Positions 1-7,702 of a stretch of 20,271 bases of DNA are shown piece after piece. The notes beneath the pieces were generated by a model, which was not told the DNA's origin, ran no database searches, and saw nothing but the letters and a program-made list of their open reading frames with translations. Position numbers and translations under genes: made by a program. The stretch's first letter is position 1. The number at the start of each line of letters is the position of its first letter. The stretch comes from CBIFVZ01 sp966185765. GTDB lineage: Bacteria; Pseudomonadota; Gammaproteobacteria; Enterobacterales; Enterobacteriaceae. The stretch covers positions 1 through 20,271 of the forward strand of contig CBIFVZ010000069.1 of NCBI GenBank assembly GCA_966185765.1, read 5' to 3'.

Positions 1-33
1 CGGGCCGGTTTGTAAGCCGTTGTGCCGTGTCAG

Positions 34-94
34 TGGAGGCGCATTATAGGGACTGAAATTTAACTGGCAAGAGGTTATTTAAAAAATAATGTTA
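34..94 (-). promoter_or_regulatory. rrn P1: rRNA operon P1 promoter (rrnC position), with UP element
   Basis: Read on the minus strand there is a -35 box TTGCCA (65-70), a 16-bp spacer and a perfect -10 box TATAAT (43-48), followed by the GC-rich discriminator GCGCCTCC. The start point is expected at about base 34. The transcribed start (CACTGACACGGCACAACGGC, minus strand) closely resembles the E. coli rrn P1 leader. Upstream of the -35, bases 71-94 are A/T-rich, as in the rrn UP element that contacts the RNA polymerase alpha subunit. The 16-bp spacer and GC-rich discriminator are hallmarks of promoters under ppGpp and growth-rate control. The 16S gene would lie left of base 1, matching rrnC next to yieP in E. 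coli. P2 is outside the window. Confidence 0.9.
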
Positions 95-97
95 AAC

Positions 98-112
98 GCA
101 TATTTTTTCAGC
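98..112. promoter_or_regulatory. Fis binding site I of the rrn P1 promoter (candidate)
   Basis: The 15-mer GCATATTTTTTCAGC has G and C at its ends and an A/T core, fitting the degenerate Fis consensus with two mismatches. Its centre, base 105, is 71 bp upstream of the inferred P1 start at base 34. That is the classic position of Fis site I, where Fis contacts RNA polymerase. The agreement of position is the main support; the motif alone is weak. Confidence 0.55.
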
Positions 113-180
113 GCAACACGGTAAAAATGGCTGTGCAACGCCTTTTCTGACGTTTTTTTCACCTGCAATATACGTCGCAA

Positions 181-189
181 TGGCATACT
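181..189 (+). promoter_or_regulatory. candidate yieP promoter (extended -10)
   Basis: TGG followed by CATACT (184-189) forms an extended -10 element about 30 bp before the yieP start codon. No good -35 hexamer lies at 16-18 bp, which extended -10 promoters can tolerate. It is divergent from the rrn P1 promoter, with which it shares the interval 95-180, so Fis bound there could affect both. Motif-based only. Confidence 0.35.
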
Positions 190-220
190 AGCCATAAATT
201 TATCCGCTTGAGGTTGTTCT

Positions 221-910
221 ATGTTTCTCTCTGCCCAACAGCTGGCCGCCCAAAAGAACCTCTCCTGGGTACTGGCAGGTAAACTGGCGCAGCGCATTCT
301 TCAGGGCGATTACGCCCCAGGGAGCATTCTGCCCGGCGAAATAGAACTGGGCGAAGAGTTTGGCGTTAGCCGTACCGCAGTCAGAGAGGCGGTAAAAACG
401 CTCGCAGCAAAAGGCATGCTGTTGCCGCGCCCGCGCATCGGTACACGCGTCCTCCCTCAAAGTAGCTGGAACTTTCTTGATAAAGACTTGCTCACCTGGT
501 GGATGGAAGTCGAAAACTTCTCGCGGGTTGTGGACGCCTTTCTGGTCATGCGCCACTCGCTTGAGCCACAGGCTTGCATGCTGGCGGCAACCCTGGGAGA
601 CGGCGCTCAAAAAAGTAAACTTATCGCCATCATGGCGCAAATGCGCGAACTGAAGATACACTTCGACAGACAACAGTGGGTCGATGTGGATATGGCATTT
701 CACGAACATATCTATGAGATGAGCAACAACCCCTTTCTGTCCTCGTTCGCCAGTCTTTTCCGCCCGGTCTATTACAATTACTTCATGTCCATCACGGATA
801 AGTATGTGGTGAAGCTCGATTTACACCAGACAATTGTGGATGCCATTGTCAACGCCGATGCCAGGGCTGCGCATGATGCCTGCCTTGAACTGTTAAACAC
901 CCCCGCTTGA
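221..910 (+). CDS. yieP: GntR/FadR-family transcriptional regulator YieP
   Basis: A 229-residue regulator of the FadR subfamily of GntR proteins. The N-terminal winged helix-turn-helix is at about residues 15-80, with the recognition segment EFGVSRTAVREAVKTLAAKGML and the wing PRPRIGTRV. The C-terminal helical FCD ligand-binding domain contains conserved metal- or ligand-site residues such as the FHEH motif near residue 165. It aligns along its whole length with E. coli YieP (230 residues), including the C-terminal DLHQTIVDAIVNADARAA segment. The ATG at 221 has a GAGG Shine-Dalgarno at 210-213, seven bases upstream. The stop codon sits just before hsrA in the same orientation, so the two are probably co-transcribed. 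The effector is not evident from the sequence. Confidence 0.95.
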   Translation: MFLSAQQLAAQKNLSWVLAGKLAQRILQGDYAPGSILPGEIELGEEFGVSRTAVREAVKTLAAKGMLLPRPRIGTRVLPQSSWNFLDKDLLTWWMEVENFSRVVDAFLVMRHSLEPQACMLAATLGDGAQKSKLIAIMAQMRELKIHFDRQQWVDVDMAFHEHIYEMSNNPFLSSFASLFRPVYYNYFMSITDKYVVKLDLHQTIVDAIVNADARAAHDACLELLNTPA

Positions 911-924
911 GAAAAACGGTATTT

Positions 925-2319
925 ATGACGAAGAAAGCGCGCAGTATGGCGGGCCTGCCGTGGATAGCGGCGATGGCTTTTTTTATGCAGGCGCTCGATG
1001 CCACCATTCTTAACACCGCCCTTCCCGCCATAGCCCAAAGCCTGGATCGCTCGCCGCTGGCCATGCAGTCTGCCATTATCAGCTATACGTTAACGGTAGC
1101 GATGCTGATTCCGGTTAGCGGCTGGCTTGCCGATCGCTTTGGTACACGACGCGTGTTTATGCTGGCCGTAACGCTCTTTACATTAGGTTCGCTCGCCTGC
1201 GCGTTGTCTGACTCGCTTACAGAGCTGGTTATTTTCCGTATTGTGCAGGGGGTGGGTGGAGCGATGATGATGCCAGTTGCCCGTCTGGCCCTGTTGCGCG
1301 CCTATCCCCGAAGCGAACTCCTGCCGGTGCTCAACTTTGTCACCATGCCTGGGCTGGTCGGCCCTATTCTCGGGCCTATGCTCGGCGGCGTGCTGGTCAC
1401 ATGGGCCAGCTGGCACTGGATTTTCCTGATTAATATTCCCATAGGTGTACTGGGTCTGGTTTACGCGCGCAAATATATGCCCAACTTCACCGCCCCACGC
1501 CGACGTTTTGATATGACAGGTTTTTTCCTGTTTGGGTTAGGCCTGGTATTCATATCGAGCGGTATGGAGCTGTTCGGGGAACGTATTGTCGCTTCCTGGA
1601 TGGCGCTAATGGTCGTGGCTGGCGGGTTTGTGTTGCTACTGGGCTATGTTCTGCATGCACGCCGGGCAGCGTCTCCCCTTATCGCGCTACCCATATTTAA
1701 AACCCGCACCTTCTCCGTCGGCATTGCCGGAAACATTGCGTCACGTCTTGGCACGGGCTGTGTACCTTTCCTGATGCCGCTGATGCTCCAGGTTGGCTTT
1801 GGCTATAGTGCTCTCATTGCAGGATGCATGATGGCCCCTACCGCTATCGGCTCTATTCTCGCTAAATCGATGGTTACGCAGGTGCTAAGCAGACTTGGCT
1901 ATCGCCGTACCCTGGTTGGTATCACCCTTTTTATTGGTTTGATGATTGCCCAGTTCTCGTTGCAAACCGCGATGATGCCGGTATGGATGCTGCTTATCCC
2001 CCTGTTTGTTTTGGGAATGGCAATGTCCACGCAGTTCACCGCGATGAACACCATCACGCTTGCAGATTTAACCGATGAGAACGCCAGCAGCGGCAACAGC
2101 ATGCTGGCCGTCACGCAGCAACTGTCGATAAGTCTCGGTGTCGCGGTCAGCGCCGCAGTGCTGCGCTTTTATGAAAGTCAGGGTGACAGCAGCACAGTCG
2201 AGCAGTTTCACGCCACGTTTATAACCATGGGCGCTGTCACTGTGGTATCGGCACTGGTGTTTATGTTATTGCGGGCAAAGGATGGGCGTAACCTCATTAG
2301 CGAGCGCCGCAAGCACTAG
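925..2319 (+). CDS. hsrA: MFS transporter of the DHA2 (14-TM) family, HsrA
   Basis: A 464-residue inner-membrane protein of the major facilitator superfamily, drug:H+ antiporter DHA2 group. It has many hydrophobic helices, the motif-A loop GWLADRFGTRR after the second helix, and an antiporter motif C of the form GLVGPILGPMLGG near residue 145. It matches E. coli HsrA, a putative multidrug-type exporter whose overexpression affects homocysteine/RpoS phenotypes; the natural substrate is unknown. I chose the ATG at 925, giving MTKKARSMAGLPW, because E. coli HsrA begins MSDKKKRSMAGLPW. An in-frame TTG at 907, overlapping the yieP stop, would add six residues. The gene lies 14 bp after yieP. It ends on the same CTAG as the convergent rbsR, so there is no room for a terminator between them. 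Confidence 0.93.
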   Translation: MTKKARSMAGLPWIAAMAFFMQALDATILNTALPAIAQSLDRSPLAMQSAIISYTLTVAMLIPVSGWLADRFGTRRVFMLAVTLFTLGSLACALSDSLTELVIFRIVQGVGGAMMMPVARLALLRAYPRSELLPVLNFVTMPGLVGPILGPMLGGVLVTWASWHWIFLINIPIGVLGLVYARKYMPNFTAPRRRFDMTGFFLFGLGLVFISSGMELFGERIVASWMALMVVAGGFVLLLGYVLHARRAASPLIALPIFKTRTFSVGIAGNIASRLGTGCVPFLMPLMLQVGFGYSALIAGCMMAPTAIGSILAKSMVTQVLSRLGYRRTLVGITLFIGLMIAQFSLQTAMMPVWMLLIPLFVLGMAMSTQFTAMNTITLADLTDENASSGNSMLAVTQQLSISLGVAVSAAVLRFYESQGDSSTVEQFHATFITMGAVTVVSALVFMLLRAKDGRNLISERRKH

Positions 2320-3308
2320 CAGGAGCCGCGAATGACCAGCTCTGGCGTTGCCTGAAGCCGCTGTTGCTCCCTGTCAGGTTGCGCCATGCGCTGTATTAGT
2401 ACCTGAACGGCAAGCGCACCCAGCTCATCTTTCGGTTGATGAACAGTGGTTAATGGTGGCGTCATATAACGAGCAAGCTCAATATCGTCATAGCCCACCA
2501 GCGCCATATCATTGGGTACAGACAACCCTGCCTGCCAGAGCGCCTGATACGCCCCGAGAGCCATTGCATCGTTGCCGCAAAAAACCGCCTGAGGTGGTTC
2601 ATCCAACGCCAGCATGCTCTTAATGGCAGCGACTCCGCCAGAAAACTCAAAGTTGGCGATATATTCATAGCCCGGCGGTACCGTTAACCCCGCGCGCGCC
2701 ATCGCCGTGCGATAACCTTCAAGTCTGAGTCGGGAGGGAGTTTTATCCAGCGGGCCGGTAATACAGGCAATCCGCTTAAAACCTTTATCAATTAAATGCT
2801 GCGTTGCGATATCACCACCAAGCAGCGAGTTATCTTCAATCAGATCGCTGCCGCCGTCGAACGGTGACCAGTCCATCATCACGGTAGGAATTGTTGGATA
2901 GCGCTGTATGATTTCTTGCGACGGCAGGTGCGTTTCGGTACACAGCAGCAATAAGCCATCCACACGCTTTTGCAGCAGCGTCTCAAGGTTACGGTTCATG
3001 CGCTGCTCATCACCTTCGGTATTACACAACACCAGGCTGTAGCCACGTTCAAAACAGCTACGCTCCACCCCGCGCACCACTTCAGAGTAAAACGGGTTGG
3101 AGCTTGCGGTAATCAGCATACCAATCGTGTGGGTCTGGCGCATTTTAAGGCTACGCGCCAGCGCAGAAGGCGCATAGTTGAGCGTTTTGATTGCAGCCTC
3201 AACCCGCGCCCGAATCGCTTCGCTGACAAAGCGATCGTTATTAATGACATGAGAAACGGTCGACGTCGAAACACACGCAAGTCGTGCGACATCTTTCATT
3301 GTCGCCAA
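2316..3308 (-). CDS. rbsR: LacI-family repressor of the ribose operon, RbsR
   Basis: A 330-residue repressor, the same length as E. coli RbsR. The N-terminal LacI-type headpiece reads MKDVARL, then VSTSTVSHVINNDRFVSEA. The hinge helix (NYAPSALARSLK) follows, then a periplasmic-binding-protein-like sensor core (residues about 60-330) that binds ribose. It should repress rbs by binding the palindromes at 8137-8152 and 8219-8230. The start is the TTG at 3308: on the minus strand AGGAG (3316-3320), inside the end of rbsK, lies seven bases before this TTG. The next ATG (codon 4) would be 16 bases away, too far. It is the last gene of the operon, four bases after rbsK. The weak start codon may keep repressor levels low. 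Confidence 0.96.
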   Translation of the reverse strand: MATMKDVARLACVSTSTVSHVINNDRFVSEAIRARVEAAIKTLNYAPSALARSLKMRQTHTIGMLITASSNPFYSEVVRGVERSCFERGYSLVLCNTEGDEQRMNRNLETLLQKRVDGLLLLCTETHLPSQEIIQRYPTIPTVMMDWSPFDGGSDLIEDNSLLGGDIATQHLIDKGFKRIACITGPLDKTPSRLRLEGYRTAMARAGLTVPPGYEYIANFEFSGGVAAIKSMLALDEPPQAVFCGNDAMALGAYQALWQAGLSVPNDMALVGYDDIELARYMTPPLTTVHQPKDELGALAVQVLIQRMAQPDREQQRLQATPELVIRGSC

Positions 3309-3312
3309 AGGA

Positions 3313-4242
3313 TTACTCCTGTTGAACTAAAAACGCGTCTATTTCTTCTCGCCACGGCACAGAGGGCTGTGCCCCCTCACGCGTTACCGCAATGGCCGCT
3401 GCCGCGTGAGCAAAGCGGATAGCGTCTGCCAGCGCCTGACCCTCAAGAATAGCCGTTACCAGCGCACCGTTAAACGTATCGCCTGCGGCAATAGTATCAA
3501 CCGCTTTCACCGTAAAACCGGGAATACGCTGCCCTTTGCCGTTTTCGCTAAGCCACACGCCGCGTTTACCCAGCGTAATCAGCACCGTACTAATCCCTTT
3601 CTGGTGCAACACCTGAGCCGCCTGTGCGGCGCTGGCATCGTCTTTCACCACAACGCCGGTCAGTCCTTCGGCCTCAGTTTCATTCGGCGTAATGATGTCG
3701 ATAAGCGCCAGCAGCTCATCTGACAGCGCTCTGGCTGGCGCTGGGTTAAGTACGGTCAGTGTATCGCTTTGACGCGCAATTTTTGCCGCCGCCAGCACGC
3801 TTTCCAGCGGGGACTCCAGCTGCATCAGCAACGCGCGTGCGCTATGGATACGCTCACGCTCGGCCTGCACCATTTCAGGCGACAAACAGCCGTTAGCACC
3901 AGCATGAATGCCAATTACATTTTCACCGTCACCATTAACAAAAATCAGCGCAACCCCTGTCGCCTCCCCCTTCACCACGCTCACAGGCGCTATATCAATG
4001 CGGTCCTTTTTAAGTTGCTGGCGCACGCGCTCGCCGGTGTCGTCATCGCCCACGCAGGCAATAAAGGCGATGTCCGCGCCACTGCGCCCGGCCGCTACCG
4101 CCTGATTTGCGCCTTTACCACCAAACGCCACCTGATAACGATGGCCAGTCAGCGTTTCGCCCGGAGAAGGAAAGCGTTCAAGATTAAGGATGTGGTCGGC
4201 ATTGATACTGCCCAGAACGACGAGTTGGCCTGCGGTTTTCAT
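3313..4242 (-). CDS. rbsK: ribokinase RbsK
   Basis: A 309-residue cytoplasmic PfkB-family sugar kinase that phosphorylates D-ribose at O5 with ATP, feeding ribose 5-phosphate to the pentose phosphate pathway. Visible motifs are the substrate motif GGKGANQA (residues 41-48), the GSINADHILNLERFP start typical of RbsK, and the C-terminal PfkB signature DTIAAGDTFNG. The catalytic Asp of that signature sits at about residue 255, as in E. coli. Length is identical to the E. coli enzyme. It is separated from rbsB by 64 bp holding a stable hairpin, which would lower its expression relative to the binding protein, and from rbsR by four bases. Confidence 0.97.
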   Translation of the reverse strand: MKTAGQLVVLGSINADHILNLERFPSPGETLTGHRYQVAFGGKGANQAVAAGRSGADIAFIACVGDDDTGERVRQQLKKDRIDIAPVSVVKGEATGVALIFVNGDGENVIGIHAGANGCLSPEMVQAERERIHSARALLMQLESPLESVLAAAKIARQSDTLTVLNPAPARALSDELLALIDIITPNETEAEGLTGVVVKDDASAAQAAQVLHQKGISTVLITLGKRGVWLSENGKGQRIPGFTVKAVDTIAAGDTFNGALVTAILEGQALADAIRFAHAAAAIAVTREGAQPSVPWREEIDAFLVQQE

Positions 4243-4254
4243 TTTTGTGTGTCC

Positions 4255-4281
4255 GTAAAATGCGCCGCCCGAAGGCGGCGC
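4255..4281 (-). terminator. UUCG hairpin between rbsB and rbsK (attenuator / mRNA 3' end)
   Basis: On the minus strand the RNA folds as GCGCCGCC-UUCG-GGCGGCGC (4262-4281): a perfect 8-bp G/C stem closed by a C(UUCG)G tetraloop. It is followed by A and only four U residues before ACGG. The short U tract suggests partial termination or a 3'-end-stabilising structure rather than full termination, which suits a polycistronic operon whose binding protein must exceed the kinase and repressor. Confidence 0.8.
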
Positions 4282-4330
4282 GTTGCCCTGCTTTTCTTCG
4301 ATGTTGTTATTTGGTGACCAGTTTCAGGTC
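4257..4330 (-). ncRNA. rbsZ: RbsZ-like 3' UTR small RNA of rbsB with RybB-pairing segment
   Basis: Immediately after the rbsB stop codon the minus-strand transcript carries ACATCGAAGAAAAGCAG (4288-4304). From memory of the RybB 5' end, this is complementary to RybB nucleotides 5-21, with one G-U pair (opposite base 4299). The GC-rich UUCG hairpin at 4262-4281 would form the RNA's 3' end. In E. coli the rbsB 3' UTR is known to give the Hfq-bound sRNA RbsZ, which sponges RybB; the pairing seen here fits that role. The 5' end inside the rbsB coding region is a guess, and the short U tail is atypical for an Hfq sRNA. Confidence 0.6.
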
Positions 4331-5194
4331 AACCGGGATTTTGGCATCCACTTTCTCGCCTTTGAGCACTTTATCAGCCGTTTGCACGCCGATAACGCCG
4401 ATTTGCTCCGGCTGCTGCGCGACAGTCGCACCCAACTTGCCGCCTTCAACCGCTTTTACGCCGTCGGCGGTACCATCAAAGCCCACGACCAGTACATCAC
4501 TCTTACCCGCTGTTTGCAGCGCACGCAGTGCGCCGAGGGCCATTTCGTCATTCTGTGCAAACACCGCCTGCACGGCCGGATGCGCAGTCAGCAGGTTTTG
4601 CATCACGTTCAGGCCTTTGGTGCGGTCAAAGTCAGCCGGCTGGCTGCCAAGGATGCTGAACTTATGCGCTGCAACGGCCTGTTTGAAGCCTTCACCACGC
4701 TCACGCGCCGCAGACGTGCCGGCAATGCCCTGCAGTTCAATCACTTTGGCGCCTTCACCCAGTTTCTGAGCAATGAAGTCACCGGCCATTTTGCCGCCCG
4801 CTACGTTGTCAGACGCGATGTGGCTTATCACGTCACCTTTTGATGCCTGGCGGTCCAGGGTGATGACCGGGATTTTCGCCTGGTTAGCCATCTTCACCGC
4901 GTTACCTACGGCGTCGGAGTCAGTCGGGTTAATCAGCAGCAGTTTGGCACCGCGCACTGTCAAATCCTGCACGTTTGCCAGCTCTTTTGCCGGGTTGTTC
5001 TGGGAATCCAGTACCACCAGGTTATAGCCAAGCTTGTCGGCTTCTTTCTGCGCACCGTCTTTCAGAGAAACAAAAAACGGGTTGTTCAGCGTGGAGATAA
5101 CCAGCGCGATGGTGTCTTTTGCCATTGCGTTAGCACTGACGGTGGCGCTCAGTGCCACAGCGGAAACCAGGGTAGCAAGTTTTTTCATATTCAT
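4307..5194 (-). CDS. rbsB: periplasmic D-ribose-binding protein RbsB
   Basis: A 295-residue periplasmic solute-binding protein that delivers ribose to the RbsAC importer and, in E. coli, to the chemoreceptor Trg. It has a classic Sec signal peptide, MNMKKLATLVSAVALSATVS followed by ANAMA, with cleavage after AMA to give a mature start KDTIALVI. The peripla_BP_4 fold follows, with the ribose-contact segments STLNNPFF, TLDRQASKGD, GIAGTSAARERGEG and AQNDEMALGA all present. It is nearly identical to E. coli RbsB (296 residues) at the N-terminus. A minus-strand AAGGA lies upstream of the ATG at 5194. Its 3' UTR contains the RybB-complementary segment and hairpin described separately. Confidence 0.97.
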   Translation of the reverse strand: MNMKKLATLVSAVALSATVSANAMAKDTIALVISTLNNPFFVSLKDGAQKEADKLGYNLVVLDSQNNPAKELANVQDLTVRGAKLLLINPTDSDAVGNAVKMANQAKIPVITLDRQASKGDVISHIASDNVAGGKMAGDFIAQKLGEGAKVIELQGIAGTSAARERGEGFKQAVAAHKFSILGSQPADFDRTKGLNVMQNLLTAHPAVQAVFAQNDEMALGALRALQTAGKSDVLVVGFDGTADGVKAVEGGKLGATVAQQPEQIGVIGVQTADKVLKGEKVDAKIPVDLKLVTK

Positions 5195-5212
5195 AATCGA
5201 AGATGTCCTTTA

Positions 5213-6184
5213 TTACTGCTTTTTATTGTCCACCAGCACCGCCAGCAGAATAACCACCGCTTTAACGATCATCTGGTAATAGGAAGAAACGCCCAACAGA
5301 TTCAAACCATTATTCAGGAAACCAAGGATCAGCGCGCCGATCAATGTCCCAACAATACGACCTTTACCGCCTGCCAAGCTGGTGCCACCGAGCACCACCG
5401 CCGCAATCGCATCAAGTTCATATCCCGTACCGGCTGTCGGCTGAGCAGACGACAGCCGCGCCACTTCAATCACCCCCGCGAGCGCAGCCAGCATACCGCA
5501 CAGAGAATAGACGATGATTTTGATTTTGTTGACGCTGATGCCGGATAACCGCGTTGCCGCCTCATTACCACCCAGTGCATAAATATAACGACCCAGGCGC
5601 GTGTGATGCAGCATGTACCAGGCCGCCAGGAAGACAATCGCCATAATCCACACCGGTGTCGGGATACCCAGCGGACGACCAATACCGAACCAGCCAAACA
5701 GGTCAGCGTTGTCGCTAAAGCCGGTATTCACCGGGCTGCCGTTGGTGTAAACCATCGTCACACCGCGCAACAGCAACATCATCACCAGCGTGGCGATAAA
5801 CGCCTGCACCTTACCTTTCGCAACAATGACACCGGTCACGCCACCCACGGCTGCGCCAAGCGCCAGTGCCGCAGCTACCGCTACCAGTGCGTTAACCTCA
5901 AAGCCAACAATGGAGGCTGCCACCGCGCCAGTCAGTGCCAGCAGCGAACCGACTGACAGGTCGATACCAGACGTCAGAATGACCAGCGTCATCCCCACCG
6001 CCATAATGGCATTCACCGAGGTTTGCTGGAGGATGTTGAACAGGTTGTTAACGGTAAAAAAGTTTGGGCTGAGGGTGGAGACAATCGCAATCAGCACCAG
6101 CAGGGCTATCAGGGATTTCTGCTCCATCAGCCACGCTTTACTGAACCAGCGACGGCTCGGGATAGACTGGGTTGAACTACTCAT
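5213..6184 (-). CDS. rbsC: ribose ABC transporter permease RbsC
   Basis: A 323-residue polytopic inner-membrane permease of the BPD_transp_2 family that forms the ribose channel with RbsA and receives sugar from RbsB. The hydrophobic helices include LIALLVLIAIVSTLSPNFF near residue 30, the family motif TSGIDLSVGSLLALTGA, and the cytoplasmic EAA-like loop GGNEAATRLSGISVNKIK that docks on the ATPase. It ends with VDNKKQ exactly as in E. coli (321 residues), and only the first dozen residues differ. Its ATG overlaps the rbsA stop codon (ATGA, 6181-6184), and a GGAG lies eight bases upstream inside rbsA, so translation is coupled. It is 18 bp from rbsB. Confidence 0.97.
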   Translation of the reverse strand: MSSSTQSIPSRRWFSKAWLMEQKSLIALLVLIAIVSTLSPNFFTVNNLFNILQQTSVNAIMAVGMTLVILTSGIDLSVGSLLALTGAVAASIVGFEVNALVAVAAALALGAAVGGVTGVIVAKGKVQAFIATLVMMLLLRGVTMVYTNGSPVNTGFSDNADLFGWFGIGRPLGIPTPVWIMAIVFLAAWYMLHHTRLGRYIYALGGNEAATRLSGISVNKIKIIVYSLCGMLAALAGVIEVARLSSAQPTAGTGYELDAIAAVVLGGTSLAGGKGRIVGTLIGALILGFLNNGLNLLGVSSYYQMIVKAVVILLAVLVDNKKQ

Positions 6185-7695
6185 GCTTGCTGCTCCTGAT
6201 TCACGCGATGGTGTTTACCGACGGCCGCAGCCATCAGGACCTCCTGAGTGGCCTGCTCGCGTGTGAATTCACCGCCGTTGTGGCCTTCATGCATCACCAT
6301 GATGCGATCGCTCATTCCGAGAACTTCCGGCATTTCGCTGGAGACCAGAATGATGCTCAGCCCTTCGGCCTTAAACTGGTTAATTAGCTGATAAATTTCT
6401 TTTTTTGCGCCAACGTCTACGCCACGCGTGGGTTCATCAAGGATAAGCACCTTCGGGCGCGTCATCAGCCCGCGAGCAATAGCCACCTTTTGCTGATTAC
6501 CGCCGGACAACAGGCCAATGGTCTGCTCCATTGACGGCGTTTTGACGTTGAACAGGCGGATAAAATCGGCCACTGCCTGCGCTTCATCTTTATGCCTGAG
6601 ACTACCGCCCGCACGGCTGAAATAGCGCAGGGCGGTAAGCGACATATTTTCTTTCACCGACATGCCCAGCACCAGGCCGTCACGTTTACGGTCCTCAGAA
6701 ATATAAACAATACCGTTTGCCAGCCCATCCTGCGGCGTACGGGTCACGACTTCACGCCCGTCGAGTGCCACATAGCCGCCACTGCGCGGCAGCGCACCGT
6801 AGAGCACTTTCATCAGCTCCGTGCGCCCGGCGCCCATCAGGCCGGAAATACCGAGAATTTCGCCACTACGTAGCGTAAAGCTCACGCCGTGCACGCCAGG
6901 CCCGGAAAGGTTATCCACCCGCAGGCGTACCTCGCCTGGCGCTTTGTCCAGATGCGGATACTGGTCTTCGAGCTTGCGTCCTACCATCATTTCAATCAGT
7001 GAGTCTTCGGTGAGCGAGCTGACTTCTCGCTCGGCGATAAACTGGCCGTCGCGAAAAACCGTTACGTCGTCGCAAATATCGAAGATTTCTTTCATGCGGT
7101 GCGAGATATACACAATGCCGCAGCCCTGAGCCTTCAGCTCGCGAATGGTACGAAACAGCGATTCGGTTTCGGTATCGGTCAGCGCATCTGTCGGCTCATC
7201 CATAATGATGACCTTCGACTCAAAACTCAGCACCTTAGCGATTTCCACCATCTGCTGATCACCGATAGACAGCTCGCCCACCATCCGGTGGCTGGTAAAA
7301 CGCAGGTTAAGCTTTTTCAGCAGCCTGTCGGCTTCGGCATACATCTTTTTCCAGTCGATACGCCCAAAACGGCCCACGAACTCACGCCCGAGGAAAATAT
7401 TCTCAGCAATAGTCAGTTCGGGAATCAGATTGAGTTCCTGGTGGATGATGCCAATACCGGCTTCCTGGGAGGATTTTGGCCCATTAAACGCGGTTTCCTT
7501 ACCCAACCACAGCAATGAACCGGCGTCTTTGGTATAGATGCCGGTCAGTACTTTCATCATGGTGGATTTGCCCGCGCCGTTTTCGCCTACCAGCGCCATA
7601 ACGCGGCCAGCATAGACGTTCAACGCGGCCCCCGAGAGCGCCTTCACGCCTGGGAAGGATTTATCAATCCCTTTAAGCTCTAAGAGTGCTTGCAT
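6181..7695 (-). CDS. rbsA: ribose ABC transporter ATP-binding protein RbsA
   Basis: A 504-residue tandem ATPase of the sugar-import ABC class that powers ribose uptake at the cytoplasmic face of RbsC. The first nucleotide-binding domain has Walker A GENGAGKST (about 37-45), Q-loop IIHQELNL, a divergent signature LSIGDQQ and Walker B VIIMDEPT. The second half has a degenerate P-loop GLMGAGRTE, a good signature LSGGNQQ and Walker B VLILDEPTRGVDVG. One canonical and one degenerate site is normal for this family. It is three residues longer than the 501-residue E. coli protein at the C-terminus. It follows rbsD by seven bases, with GAGG five bases before its ATG. Confidence 0.97.
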   Translation of the reverse strand: MQALLELKGIDKSFPGVKALSGAALNVYAGRVMALVGENGAGKSTMMKVLTGIYTKDAGSLLWLGKETAFNGPKSSQEAGIGIIHQELNLIPELTIAENIFLGREFVGRFGRIDWKKMYAEADRLLKKLNLRFTSHRMVGELSIGDQQMVEIAKVLSFESKVIIMDEPTDALTDTETESLFRTIRELKAQGCGIVYISHRMKEIFDICDDVTVFRDGQFIAEREVSSLTEDSLIEMMVGRKLEDQYPHLDKAPGEVRLRVDNLSGPGVHGVSFTLRSGEILGISGLMGAGRTELMKVLYGALPRSGGYVALDGREVVTRTPQDGLANGIVYISEDRKRDGLVLGMSVKENMSLTALRYFSRAGGSLRHKDEAQAVADFIRLFNVKTPSMEQTIGLLSGGNQQKVAIARGLMTRPKVLILDEPTRGVDVGAKKEIYQLINQFKAEGLSIILVSSEMPEVLGMSDRIMVMHEGHNGGEFTREQATQEVLMAAAVGKHHRVNQEQQA

Positions 7696-7702
7696 ACCGA
7701 CC

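Noticed and set aside
200..709. 169-codon open frame antisense to yieP, and similar long antisense frames under rbs, viaA, asnA, mnmG and atpB
   Set aside because: These arise from GC-rich coding strands in the opposite frame. They have no family resemblance or ribosome sites and lie fully over confidently identified genes.
3268..3276. Cys instead of Gly in the RbsR helix-turn-helix (ARLACVSTSTVS)
   Set aside because: This position is variable in the LacI family (Asn in PurR, Lys in CytR), so loss of DNA binding is not expected.
6181..7695. Degenerate second Walker A of RbsA as a sign of an inactive gene
   Set aside because: An imperfect second nucleotide site is normal for RbsA/MglA/AraG-type tandem ATPases. 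All other motifs are intact.
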